Shown: in pieces, positions 9,889-19,183 of the stretch | Position numbering within the stretch: position 1 is the stretch's first letter | How the letters are laid out: each line of letters starts with the position of its first letter | Origin: an uncultured Tenacibaculum sp. | GTDB lineage: Bacteria; Bacteroidota; Bacteroidia; Flavobacteriales; Flavobacteriaceae | Direction: 5' to 3' | DNA length: 64,000 bases | NCBI RefSeq assembly: GCF_947494125.1 | Contig: NZ_CANLTU010000003.1 | Location: forward strand, 248,001 to 312,000 | Translations under genes and position numbers: made by a program | Notes under the pieces: generated by a model | Told to the model about the DNA's origin: nothing | Database searches by the model: none | Seen by the model: only the letters and a program-made list of their open reading frames with translations

Positions 9889-10554
9889 CTAAATCAATCC
9901 AAAATCTTTAGTAATTGCTATTAACTGAGTAGGATTATTTGCATTAAAACTTTCTTTTAATATTTTTAATCTTTTTTCAATAGAACTAATACTATTCGGT
10001 TTGATTTCTTTTATTTTTAACTCTTTACTAATTTCTTTTTGGTCTAGTCCATTTGCTAATTTCTTTAATAATATCACATCATAATCTGTAATTTCAAAAC
10101 TCTCTTTTTGTTTTAAAACATGCGATAATTTTGGAGATATAAAAAACGTATTATTATCTATATCTTGAACTGCTTTTTTTAATTCTTTTTCTCCATGTAT
10201 TGATTTCCATACATAAGCATTTATTTTTAGTTTATTACACAGTTGTTGCACCCTGTATGGTTTATCTTCTACAGAAAAAACAATTGTTTTTAATAATGGT
10301 TGTATTTTTTTCGCTTCTAGTATTAAATCTTCTCCTGTATGCAATCGTTGCGGATTTGGATTTTCTAAGAATGATAAATCACTAATTAGTAAATCAAAAG
10401 GTTCTTTATCTAGCCATGCTTTCTTTAACTTTAAAAATGCTTCATCGCAATATTTTGCGTATTCAATTATTGGAATTTCTATACTCTTTAATGCTGATTT
10501 TATTCCGCTAGACATAAAATCTGCGTCTTCTGCTATCAATACTTTCTTAAACAT
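9889..10554 (-). CDS. Response regulator, receiver plus LuxR-type helix-turn-helix
   Basis: Cytoplasmic DNA-binding response regulator of the NarL/LuxR type, 221 aa. The receiver domain (1-125) has the acidic pair ED (9-10), the phospho-acceptor Asp59 in LLISDLSF and the Ser of VFSVEDKP. The C-terminal ~70 residues have the LuxR-type pattern LLKKLANGLDQKEISKEL followed by a divergent recognition helix. It starts 2 bases after the stop of the histidine-kinase gene, so the two form a dedicated pair. Targets are unknown; the nearby acidic lipoprotein gene is a plausible one, by position only. Confidence 0.88.
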   Translation of the reverse strand: MFKKVLIAEDADFMSSGIKSALKSIEIPIIEYAKYCDEAFLKLKKAWLDKEPFDLLISDLSFLENPNPQRLHTGEDLILEAKKIQPLLKTIVFSVEDKPYRVQQLCNKLKINAYVWKSIHGEKELKKAVQDIDNNTFFISPKLSHVLKQKESFEITDYDVILLKKLANGLDQKEISKELKIKEIKPNSISSIEKRLKILKESFNANNPTQLIAITKDFGLI

Positions 10555-10556
10555 AA

Positions 10557-12428
10557 CTACTTTTTAAACTGAAACTTAACTTGAAAACCTTTTTGTGTTT
10601 CTAATTCAAAAATAATAGTTCCTTTAATCGATTTAATACGGGTTTCCATATTTTGCAACCCACTTTTTATTTTTAAAGTATCTATTCCTATTCCGTTATC
10701 CTTATATTGTACCTGTATAGTATCCTTTGTAATTGAAAATGTAATTATTACTAAACTTGCTTGGCTATGTTTCTTCATGTTTACCAGCAATTCTTGCAAT
10801 AGTCTATATAAAACTATTTGCTTTTCTTTACGTAAAATATTTACATGAACTTCAGTTAATCCTTTGTTCATTATTTTACAGGTATCTGTTGTAAAATCTA
10901 CAAACAATTGTTTTAAAAAATCTTCAAATAAATATCCTGTAATTACTGGGCTATTTTCATGTGAAATATTTCTGGTTAGTGAATATATTTTTTCTAAATC
11001 GTATAGTATAGAAGTATCTTCTCGTTCTTCTTTTTGCAATTTATTCATAACTAAATACATATCATTCGCTAATACATCATGAATTTTTTTAGCCAATCGA
11101 GTTTCTGTATTATAAACTTCTATAATTTTTTCTTTTTTAGTTTTCTCTCTCTTGTAGAAAAAATAAGTTATAAATCCTAAAAATGATGTGAGCCCTATAA
11201 AAAACCATTGTTGTTTTTGTGATTTTTGTTGTTCCGCTATTAATTTATTTTCAATAGCCTTTTTCTCATTTTTTTCACTTTCATACTTTATTAAAGCATA
11301 TTTATATTGCGATTTCTCTTTTGCTAATTGCAAGCTATCACCTATTCTAATTCTCTCATTTAAATAAACAAATGTCTTTCGAGGTTCTTCTTTTGAAGTA
11401 ATTTTATCTATAGCTTCCATAACGTCATAGGGGCTTTTCTCTTTCTTAGAAACCTTATACATTTTATAAGCATAATCTAATGATTTCCTATTATCTAAGC
11501 CATCATAATAATCTGATAAATGTGAATAACTAGCCATTAAACCGTTAAAGTCTTTTTTATCTTCTCTAATTAATTTAGCCTCAATAAATTGGAACAATAC
11601 TTTGTTTTTATAATTTCCCAACCACCTTGTATATGCTAAATTATCAATAACTCTAGCTTTACTTTTTAATTTTTTTCTATAATTAACAGTATCTAATAAA
11701 CTCTCAAAAATGATTATTGCATCTTGAAATTTTTTATTATATCGTAGTGCATTAGCTTTAGCATTTAAATAAATATATGTTTGATCAGATTTACTATTTA
11801 TCGCATAATCATAATTTTCTATTGCTTCATTATAAAAACCTCTTTTCTTATAATTTACTCCAATATTATAATAAGTCCTAGCTATATCCTTTTTATTTTT
11901 TTTATTAAAATGACTTAAAGCTTCTGTATATGTTTTATTACTTAATATTAAATCTCCAAAACTAGACTCTAATTGAGCTAAAACTCTATATATTTTCCCT
12001 ACAATTAAACTATCTTTTAATATTATAAATTCCTTAAGACTTTTTCTATAATATATATAAGCTGAATCTTTTATACCTTTTTTTGAATAATAATTCCCTA
12101 AATTAAATCTGCTTTTACCTTTATACTTAACGTCATTTAACTTTATCGATTTTTTTTCTATTTCTTTTAAATAAAAAAATGAATTTTTATTATTTAATCT
12201 TTTTTTTGAAAGATTAAACATCATTTCTAATGTTGATAATTTTATAGTATCATATTTTTTTTCTTTTAATATTTTTTTTATCAATAAATCTTTTTCTTCA
12301 TAATCTAAATTAGTAGTTTCTATATTAGCTTTGAACTTATCCTTTTCATTATTAAAATCTTTTTTTAAACAGCTATTTATTATAGACATTAATAATAATA
12401 CAACTATGCTTTTTCTAAATTTCATCAT
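10557..12428 (-). CDS. TPR-containing sensor histidine kinase (lipoprotein-type N-terminus)
   Basis: Sensor kinase of the LytS/NarX-like HisKA_3 class, 623 aa. It opens with a signal sequence ending in SIINSC (Cys20), a lipobox-like site. Next come about seven TPR-like helical repeats (roughly 60-370, for example KDIARTYYNIGVNYKKRGFYNEAI), a coiled coil (370-405), one membrane helix (408-425), the phospho-acceptor His450 in RLAKKIHDVLAND and a C-terminal HATPase with the G-box DNGIGID. The periplasmic TPR sensor is a common Bacteroidetes design. If Cys20 is lipidated, the protein would be tethered at both ends of its sensor. The double ATG (MMK) leaves the start uncertain by one codon. Confidence 0.88.
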   Translation of the reverse strand: MMKFRKSIVVLLLMSIINSCLKKDFNNEKDKFKANIETTNLDYEEKDLLIKKILKEKKYDTIKLSTLEMMFNLSKKRLNNKNSFFYLKEIEKKSIKLNDVKYKGKSRFNLGNYYSKKGIKDSAYIYYRKSLKEFIILKDSLIVGKIYRVLAQLESSFGDLILSNKTYTEALSHFNKKNKKDIARTYYNIGVNYKKRGFYNEAIENYDYAINSKSDQTYIYLNAKANALRYNKKFQDAIIIFESLLDTVNYRKKLKSKARVIDNLAYTRWLGNYKNKVLFQFIEAKLIREDKKDFNGLMASYSHLSDYYDGLDNRKSLDYAYKMYKVSKKEKSPYDVMEAIDKITSKEEPRKTFVYLNERIRIGDSLQLAKEKSQYKYALIKYESEKNEKKAIENKLIAEQQKSQKQQWFFIGLTSFLGFITYFFYKREKTKKEKIIEVYNTETRLAKKIHDVLANDMYLVMNKLQKEEREDTSILYDLEKIYSLTRNISHENSPVITGYLFEDFLKQLFVDFTTDTCKIMNKGLTEVHVNILRKEKQIVLYRLLQELLVNMKKHSQASLVIITFSITKDTIQVQYKDNGIGIDTLKIKSGLQNMETRIKSIKGTIIFELETQKGFQVKFQFKK

Positions 12429-12440
12429 TATCCAAATATA

Positions 12441-12474
12441 AAAAAGGATATGAAATATTTCATACCCTTTTTTT
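12441..12474 (-). terminator. Terminator or attenuator between the acidic lipoprotein and kinase genes
   Basis: Long hairpin A6GG-ATATGAAA / TTTCATACCCTTTTTT with one mismatch and T-runs on both flanks. It sits only ~13 bases before the kinase ATG, so a fraction of transcripts from the lipoprotein promoter must read through, or the kinase has its own promoter. Confidence 0.7.
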
Positions 12475-12491
12475 AAACTTATAATAATCTA

Positions 12492-12674
12492 TTATAAATC
12501 TTCTTCTTCTATTGGATCCTCTTCTCCTCCTGTATCATCATTATTTCCTGTATCACCATTACCTGTGATATTTTGAAGCTCTTGTTCTGGAACTACTTTC
12601 TCTTCTAAATCTGTACAAGATGTAAATACTCCACTTACTACAAAAACTATGATTGTTAAAAATACTTTTCTCAT
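12492..12674 (-). CDS. Very small acidic lipoprotein
   Basis: A 60-residue predicted lipoprotein. The signal peptide ends in GVFTSC (Cys20), leaving a 40-residue mature chain rich in Asp, Glu, Gly and Asn and ending EEEDL (net strongly negative). I do not recognise a family. It precedes the TPR histidine kinase in the same orientation, separated by a hairpin, and is preceded by a ~220-base leader with extensive RNA-folding potential. High expression and a role as a surface or periplasmic signal for the kinase are inference. The reading frame is supported by the clean signal peptide. Confidence 0.7.
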   Translation of the reverse strand: MRKVFLTIIVFVVSGVFTSCTDLEEKVVPEQELQNITGNGDTGNNDDTGGEEDPIEEEDL

Positions 12675-12682
12675 TATTTAAA

Positions 12683-12897
12683 CTTTTAAAATTATTACCC
12701 TGTCCAAGCATTTTGCTTAGATCTTGGAAGTGTTTGAGAACACTTAAAATTTTAAAAGAGTCGCGCGCCTCTTTCGCGGGAAGTGAAGATTAAAATCAGT
12801 GGCATTTAGTAGCTTCCCTTCTAAGAAAATTCACTGATTTAAAATCTATTAGAAGAATTAATTGATATCTGTTTTATTATTGACATCAACTAATTCT
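12683..12897 (-). promoter_or_regulatory. Structured 5' leader RNA candidate
   Basis: Minus-strand leader of the acidic lipoprotein gene; it fills most of the 364-base gap 12675-13038. In transcription order there is a 16-bp stem (12882-12897 with 12854-12869) whose two imperfect pairs are G-U only on the minus strand; a ~12-15 bp stem (12832-12847 with 12787-12801); GGGAAG in that loop (12813-12818) able to pair with CTTCCC at 12778-12783, a possible pseudoknot; a hairpin AAAGAG/CTCTTT with a GC-only-like loop (12755-12774); and an outer stem 12748-12758 with 12683-12693 enclosing hairpins 12728-12745 and 12704-12727. The last stem and the AAAGAG hairpin share 12755-12758 and exclude each other, as in switches. 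A -7-like element lies just upstream. Confidence 0.55.
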
Positions 12898-12901
12898 GAA
12901 G

Positions 12902-12909
12902 CAAATATT
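12902..12909 (-). promoter_or_regulatory. Probable -7 element of the structured leader
   Basis: Minus strand reads AATATTTG, one mismatch from TAnnTTTG. A start 5-7 bases downstream would fall at about 12896, exactly at the first base of the first hairpin. No -33 box is evident. Confidence 0.4.
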
Positions 12910-13008
12910 GTAGGTATTTTGAAATTACTATGGAAAATAATTAGAAAAAAAATGGAAAATATCTTTCTCTTTTACGGGTTCCCTTTTCTTTACTTTTTTC
13001 GCCCTATC

Positions 13009-13016
13009 TACATTTG
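13009..13016 (+). promoter_or_regulatory. -7 element for the 193-residue membrane protein gene
   Basis: TACATTTG matches the Bacteroidetes TAnnTTTG element, 22 bases before the ATG at 13039. The -33 position is T-rich without a clear TTTG. Confidence 0.55.
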
Positions 13017-13038
13017 CGAAAACCCATAAAAACCTACA

Positions 13039-13620
13039 ATGCTCAAGGAATTATTAAAACAACTTTATTTAAATCTTGAAAACGAAATTGAAAATGACAG
13101 AAAAAATAAAACAGGAAATTTTGATTTTTTTGAAGAAAGAATTTTAAAACAAGAACGCTTTAGTAAATATAAAAATGTAAGCGTTACACCGAAAACAATG
13201 AAAAATTATTATGAGAAACATGTTGAAGGCAGAAAAAACAAATCAAAAGAGCCTACTATAGATTTAAAAAACCTAATAGCCGAATACTTAAATTATAAAA
13301 ACTATGCAGACTTTGTATCGAATTTTACCCCCGCTAAATTTTCTAAAGGCAAGATTACTAAATCAGTAAAATACTCTCCTTTAAAACTATATAGAAAACT
13401 TAGTTATGAAATAACTGTAAGTTACTCTATTTTATTCATGACTATTTTCTCTCTATTTATTTATAAAAATAATTATACTACAAACAATAATTGTATTCTT
13501 TTACATGATGTGTATTATGAAAAATCTCCTTGTCCCATAAAAGTACCTATTAATAATCATGCAATAAATATTACTGTTTTAAAAAAAGAAACTGCAGAAA
13601 AAAATGCTTCTTTTTTTTAA
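13039..13620 (+). CDS. Single-pass membrane protein with cytoplasmic helical domain, unknown function
   Basis: A 193-residue protein without an assigned name. The N-terminal ~95 residues are charged and helical; the pattern VTPKTMKNYYEKHVEG...IDLKNLIAEYLNYKNYADFV resembles an N-terminal module seen in many Bacteroidetes proteins, where it precedes a membrane helix. One membrane segment lies at about 125-142, then a ~50-residue external tail with two Cys (152, 165). The inside-helical/outside-short topology recalls membrane-anchored regulators such as anti-sigma factors, but no partner is adjacent. It is transcribed divergently from the acidic lipoprotein and two-component genes. Confidence 0.7.
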   Translation: MLKELLKQLYLNLENEIENDRKNKTGNFDFFEERILKQERFSKYKNVSVTPKTMKNYYEKHVEGRKNKSKEPTIDLKNLIAEYLNYKNYADFVSNFTPAKFSKGKITKSVKYSPLKLYRKLSYEITVSYSILFMTIFSLFIYKNNYTTNNNCILLHDVYYEKSPCPIKVPINNHAINITVLKKETAEKNASFF

Positions 13621-13716
13621 TTAAGGAAAGCTACTATTTAGTATTGAAAGAATAAAAGTATCTTTCAGATAGAGTCCCCCATCCCCCGATTAAAAACACA
13701 TTTTTTTATAAAAAAA

Positions 13717-13741
13717 CGCCATTAGTTTAATACTAACAGCG
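13717..13741 (-). terminator. Terminator after guaB
   Basis: Imperfect stem CGCCATTAGT / ACTAACAGCG (two internal mismatches) followed on the minus strand by a T-rich run. It shares ACTAACAGCGT with the terminator at 9783-9806. Confidence 0.65.
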
Positions 13742-13769
13742 TTTAATAACTTATTATTTATAAGATATT

Positions 13770-15251
<1,482 letters not shown>

Positions 15252-15282
15252 TTAATTTAGTGTGTTGTTAATTAATTGCGTA

Positions 15283-15290
15283 CAAATATA
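15283..15290 (-). promoter_or_regulatory. -7 element for guaB
   Basis: Minus strand reads TATATTTG, a full TAnnTTTG match 38 bases before the chosen ATG; the -33 box is not clear. Confidence 0.5.
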
Positions 15291-15348
15291 CTATAAATAA
15301 TGCAAACTTTATCTTTAAATTAAGGTTAACATAAGTCGCTTTAAAACT

Positions 15349-15371
15349 TTATTTAAAATAAGTCTAAATAA
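15349..15371 (+). promoter_or_regulatory. 9-5-9 palindrome box A upstream of the imelysin operon
   Basis: TTATTTAAA-ATAAG-TCTAAATAA, one of six copies of the pattern TTATTTAGA-N5-TCTAAATAA found near three promoters in 15-23 kb. It ends 2 bases before the -33 box. Probably an operator of a Fur- or DtxR-type metalloregulator (inference from gene content). Confidence 0.65.
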
Positions 15372-15373
15372 AA

Positions 15374-15404
15374 TTTGCGTAAACAAAAAACTAAATTACA
15401 TTTG
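15374..15404 (+). promoter_or_regulatory. Promoter of the imelysin operon
   Basis: Textbook Bacteroidetes promoter: TTTG (15374-15377), 19 bases, TACATTTG (15397-15404). It is flanked on both sides by 9-5-9 palindrome boxes, so a bound repressor would block it. Confidence 0.75.
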
Positions 15405-15408
15405 CATC

Positions 15409-15431
15409 TTATTTTAAATAAATCTAAATAA
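15409..15431 (+). promoter_or_regulatory. 9-5-9 palindrome box B at the imelysin transcription start
   Basis: TTATTTTAA-ATAAA-TCTAAATAA. It begins 5 bases after the -7 element and ends 6 bases before the ATG, thus covering the likely transcription start and ribosome-binding region. Confidence 0.65.
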
Positions 15432-15437
15432 AACACA

Positions 15438-16598
15438 ATGAATTTTAAATTTAAATCCTTATTTGTAGCTATTATTACTGCTACATTATTGGTTTCTTGT
15501 AGCGATAACAATGATGTTCCACTAACTAAAGTGAGTAAAAAACTAGTTATTGAAAACTATGCTGCTATTGTATTACAAAATTATAAAGATGCACTTACTG
15601 ATGCACAAGCTTTAGAAACTGCTATTAATACTTTTGCAACTACGCCTACTGAGGCTAACTTTACTACTGCTAAAGCTGCATGGAAAACTGCAAGAGAAAG
15701 TTATGGAACAACTGAAGCTTTTCGTTTTGCTAGTGGTCCTATAGATATTGATGATGATGCTCCTGAAGGTTTATTAAATTCTTGGCCATTAGATGAAAAT
15801 TATATTGATTATGTTGATACTGATGCCAATTCTGGTATTGTTAATAATCCAACTACATATCCTACAATCACAAAAGCTTCTTTATTGGGTGTTAACCAAC
15901 CTGGAAGCAACGAAAAATCAGTTAGTATTGGTTACCATGCTATTGAATTTTTATTATGGGGACAAGATTTAACTGCTCCTGCTGATAAAAAAGCGGGTCA
16001 AAGAGCATATACTGATTACACGACTAAATCTAATGCAGATAGAAGAAAAGAATATTTAAAAGTTTGTGCAGATTTATTAACAGATCACTTACAGTTATTA
16101 GTTACTGCTTGGGAAGGTTCTTATAAAACTACTTTTTTAGCTTTATCTGAAGAAGTCGCTTTAAAAAACATGTTTACTGGTATTGCTATTTTAACTAAAG
16201 GTGAATTATCTGGTGAGCGCATTTTTGTTGCTTATGACAACAAGAATCAAGAAGATGAGCATTCTTGTTTTTCTGATAACACAGACAGAGATATTCGCTT
16301 GAACCTAAATGGTATTGTAAATGTTTACAATGGTACTTATAAAAATATTAGTGGCCCATCTATAAAAGACTTAGTTAATGAAGCTAAAGCTACATTAGGA
16401 TCAGAAATAGCTACAGCTTTAACGGCTGCTCAAACTGCAGTAAATGCAACAGCTACTCCTTTTGACTTTGCTATTTCTGATGCAACTGAAAGACCAAAAG
16501 TTTTAGTATCTGTAAACTCATTGAACAGTTTAGGAGATAAATTTGTTGAGGGAGGAACTGCTATCGGATTAAAAATATCTGCAGAATTACCTGACTAA
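15438..16598 (+). CDS. Imelysin-family (M75-like) lipoprotein, iron-regulated type
   Basis: Outer-surface or periplasmic lipoprotein of the imelysin/IrpA family, proteins tied to iron uptake in many bacteria; the peptidase activity suggested by the family name is doubtful. The lipobox is LVSC (Cys21). The helical imelysin fold carries the GxHxxE signature as GYHAIEF (Gly165, His167, Glu170). At 386 aa it is normal for the family. It heads a four-gene operon with a di-heme oxidoreductase, a second imelysin and an HTTM membrane protein. Its promoter lies between two 9-5-9 palindrome boxes. Confidence 0.9.
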   Translation: MNFKFKSLFVAIITATLLVSCSDNNDVPLTKVSKKLVIENYAAIVLQNYKDALTDAQALETAINTFATTPTEANFTTAKAAWKTARESYGTTEAFRFASGPIDIDDDAPEGLLNSWPLDENYIDYVDTDANSGIVNNPTTYPTITKASLLGVNQPGSNEKSVSIGYHAIEFLLWGQDLTAPADKKAGQRAYTDYTTKSNADRRKEYLKVCADLLTDHLQLLVTAWEGSYKTTFLALSEEVALKNMFTGIAILTKGELSGERIFVAYDNKNQEDEHSCFSDNTDRDIRLNLNGIVNVYNGTYKNISGPSIKDLVNEAKATLGSEIATALTAAQTAVNATATPFDFAISDATERPKVLVSVNSLNSLGDKFVEGGTAIGLKISAELPD

Positions 16599-16621
16599 TT
16601 AAATCATTACAAATTATAATT

Positions 16622-16649
16622 AATCAGAGTCTTGAAAAAGGCTCTGATT
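16622..16649 (+). terminator. Intercistronic hairpin (attenuator) between imelysin and di-heme genes
   Basis: AATCAGAG (16622-16629) and CTCTGATT (16642-16649) form an 8-bp stem with a 12-base loop followed by a T-run, a complete intrinsic terminator inside what looks like one operon. It may make the imelysin more abundant than the downstream proteins. Confidence 0.75.
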
Positions 16650-16661
16650 TTTCCGTATAAA

Positions 16662-18056
16662 ATGAATACATACAAACATTTTTTATTTTTAGTATTATTA
16701 ACTTCTATTATAAGTTGCTCTAAAGAAGATGTATATACTCCTTTAGTTGCTGAAGAACACGAAGAACTCTCTGGTGGAGAAACTACTATTTTTGATGGAG
16801 GCGTTAATGCTTTTGGTATACAAGCCTCTAATTTAAAAGGAGATAATGCTTTATTTTTCTTCACAGGAAATTCATTGTTTAATCAGAATTGGGTTACCGC
16901 TCCAGCATCAACGACTGCTAGAGATGGTTTGGGGCCTTACTTTAATGCTCGTGCTTGTTCTACTTGTCATTTTAGAGATGGTAGAGGTCGTGCTCCAGAA
17001 GTAATTGGTGAAATAAATCACGGATTATTATTACGTTTAAGTACTCCTGGAATAACTAGTACTGGTGCTAGCAATCCTGACCCTATTTATGGTGGTCAAT
17101 TACAAGATCAATCTATTCAAAACACTACTACAGAAGGTAGCTTTGATGTTACTTATACTCCCGTATTTGTAAACTATCCTAGTGGGGAAACTGTTACTTT
17201 AAGAAAACCTAGTTATACTATTAAGAATTTAGCTTATGGAAATTTAGCTTCTAGTGTTCAAATTTCTCCAAGAGTAGCGCAACAAATGCCTGGATTAGGT
17301 TTGTTAGAAGCAATTCCCGAAGCTACTATTTTAGAATTTGCTGATGAAAAAGATGTTAATAACGATGGTATTTCTGGTAAACCAAACTATGTTTGGGATG
17401 TAGAAAAGCAAGCTGAGAGTATAGGTCGTTTTGGATGGAAAGCAAATCAACCCTCTATAAAACAACAAGTAGCTGGTGCTTTTTCTGGCGATTTAGGCCT
17501 TACCTCTTCTTTATTTCCTAATGAGAATTGTCCTGATGGTGTAGATTGTTCTCAATTTCCTAATGGCGGAACCCCAGAAGTAACAGATAAAGCTTTAAGT
17601 AGAGTTACTATTTATTCTAGTACTTTAGGTGTACCTGTTCGTAGAAATCATGATGATCAAGAAATTTTAGAAGGAAAAGAATTATTTAATTCTATTAATT
17701 GTAAAGCTTGTCATATTCCAAAAACTATGACTGGTACGCATTCTATACCTGCACTAGAAAATCAAATTATTAGACCTTATACAGATTTACTATTACATGA
17801 TATGGGTAATGATTTAGCTGATAATGCTCCTGATTTTAAAGCTACTGGTAATGAATGGAGAACTCCTCCTCTTTGGGGTATAGGGTTAATTGAAACCGTT
17901 AACGGACACACTAATTTACTACATGATGGTAGAGCCAGAAATATAGAAGAAGCTATTTTATGGCATGGTGGTGAAGCTGAGAAAGCGAAACAAGACTTTG
18001 TAAATTTATCATTAACTGAAAGAAAGAAAGTATTAGACTTTATAAAATCATTATAA
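16662..18056 (+). CDS. Di-heme c-type oxidoreductase (DUF1111 / thiol-oxidoreductase type)
   Basis: Exported di-heme cytochrome c peroxidase-like lipoprotein found beside imelysin genes. Two heme-binding motifs are present: CSTCH (99-103) and CKACH (347-351). The lipobox is IISC (Cys19). I place the start at ATG 16662 (464 aa); an in-frame TTG at 16632 lies within the loop of the upstream terminator hairpin and would put residues before a proper signal peptide. The stop is 2 bases before the next imelysin gene. Its electron donor and acceptor are unknown; redox handling of iron outside the cytoplasm is plausible from context. Confidence 0.9.
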   Translation: MNTYKHFLFLVLLTSIISCSKEDVYTPLVAEEHEELSGGETTIFDGGVNAFGIQASNLKGDNALFFFTGNSLFNQNWVTAPASTTARDGLGPYFNARACSTCHFRDGRGRAPEVIGEINHGLLLRLSTPGITSTGASNPDPIYGGQLQDQSIQNTTTEGSFDVTYTPVFVNYPSGETVTLRKPSYTIKNLAYGNLASSVQISPRVAQQMPGLGLLEAIPEATILEFADEKDVNNDGISGKPNYVWDVEKQAESIGRFGWKANQPSIKQQVAGAFSGDLGLTSSLFPNENCPDGVDCSQFPNGGTPEVTDKALSRVTIYSSTLGVPVRRNHDDQEILEGKELFNSINCKACHIPKTMTGTHSIPALENQIIRPYTDLLLHDMGNDLADNAPDFKATGNEWRTPPLWGIGLIETVNGHTNLLHDGRARNIEEAILWHGGEAEKAKQDFVNLSLTERKKVLDFIKSL

Positions 18057-18058
18057 GA

Positions 18059-19183
18059 ATGTTACATTTTAATAAAAAAATATTAATCGTTTTTAGTGCA
18101 CTATTAATTATTACTTCTAGTTTATTTATAAGCTGCGACGATAAAGGAGTTACTGAAGATAGATATCAAATAGAATATTATAGAACAGCTCAATTAAAAA
18201 ATATTTACAACAATGGAATTGTAACGTTAACTGATACGTTTGGTCAAGAAGTAATTCAATTAAAGGAAAGTATTAATAATTTAAAACAAACTACTACACT
18301 TAACAATTTAGTTAGCGCTCAAAACAATTGGAAAGATGTAATGAAAACATGGAAACAATTAGAGTTATATAATTTAGGTGCTATTCAGAATAGTTTTATT
18401 CATTTTGAAATAAATCGTTGGGAAACCAATACCAGTTTAATTAACGACTATATTGACGGAAGTGATGCTATTAACGAAACATATGTTGAATCTAAAGGGT
18501 CTTCTGCTAAAGGATTATCTGCTATAGAGTTTTTACTTTTCTCTTCAGAAAACAATCAAACTGTGTTAAACACACTTACTACTGCTTTAAATAGCCAAAG
18601 AAGATTAGACTATCTTTTAGCATTGTCTGAAAATCTTGAAAAGAAAGAAACTAAATTAAAAACACTTTGGACAAACAGTGAAGATACTTTTTTAAATTCT
18701 TTACAAAACGGTATTAGTGGTAGTCAAAACCAACTTACCAATGCTATGGTTTCTTTAATAGAGGAAATTGTTATTTCTAAACTAGGAAAACCTTTAGGTG
18801 AAAAAACAGGAGGAATAATCTCTATTAATTCATTAGAAGCTTATAGAAGTGGTTTTTCTCTTGAAATCATCAATCAGCATTTAATTGCTTTAGAAAAATG
18901 TTACTCTGGTAATTTTAAACAAAACTCTATCAAATGGGGCTATGATAATTATTTAGACTTAATTGGTTCAATTACTTTAAATGAAAAAATTAATACTGCA
19001 TTTGCTAATTGTAAATTAAAGATTGAAGCTGTTAAAAACCCATTACGTGAAGAATTAATTAATAACAAACAAAATGTTGCTGAGTTACGTAGTTCTTTTA
19101 CCAATTTATTAGTTTTAATAAAAGTAGATTTAGCAAATGCTATTGGATCTACAATTACTATAAGCGATAATGATGGTGACTAG
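18059..19183 (+). CDS. Second imelysin-family lipoprotein, signature His missing
   Basis: Helical imelysin-like lipoprotein of 374 aa, lipobox FISC (Cys26). In the position of the GxHxxE signature it has GLSAIEF: Gly152 and Glu157 are kept but His is replaced by Ser154, unlike the first paralogue. It starts 2 bases after the di-heme gene and overlaps the HTTM gene by 14 bases. The paired but divergent paralogues suggest a division of roles, for instance one metal-binding and one structural, which is inference. Confidence 0.88.
   Translation: MLHFNKKILIVFSALLIITSSLFISCDDKGVTEDRYQIEYYRTAQLKNIYNNGIVTLTDTFGQEVIQLKESINNLKQTTTLNNLVSAQNNWKDVMKTWKQLELYNLGAIQNSFIHFEINRWETNTSLINDYIDGSDAINETYVESKGSSAKGLSAIEFLLFSSENNQTVLNTLTTALNSQRRLDYLLALSENLEKKETKLKTLWTNSEDTFLNSLQNGISGSQNQLTNAMVSLIEEIVISKLGKPLGEKTGGIISINSLEAYRSGFSLEIINQHLIALEKCYSGNFKQNSIKWGYDNYLDLIGSITLNEKINTAFANCKLKIEAVKNPLREELINNKQNVAELRSSFTNLLVLIKVDLANAIGSTITISDNDGD

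Noticed and set aside
12755..12783. GC-rich island as the end of a mobile element
   Set aside because: No inverted terminal repeats, target duplication or transposase; the bases fit better as part of RNA stems.
13676..13688. C-run CCCCC-AT-CCCCC as a G-quadruplex or regulatory site
   Set aside because: Only two runs of five are present, too few for an intramolecular quadruplex, and no partner element is seen.
16632..16661. TTG start of the di-heme oxidoreductase at 16632
   Set aside because: It lies in the loop of an intrinsic terminator and adds residues before a clean lipoprotein signal; ATG 16662 is preferred.
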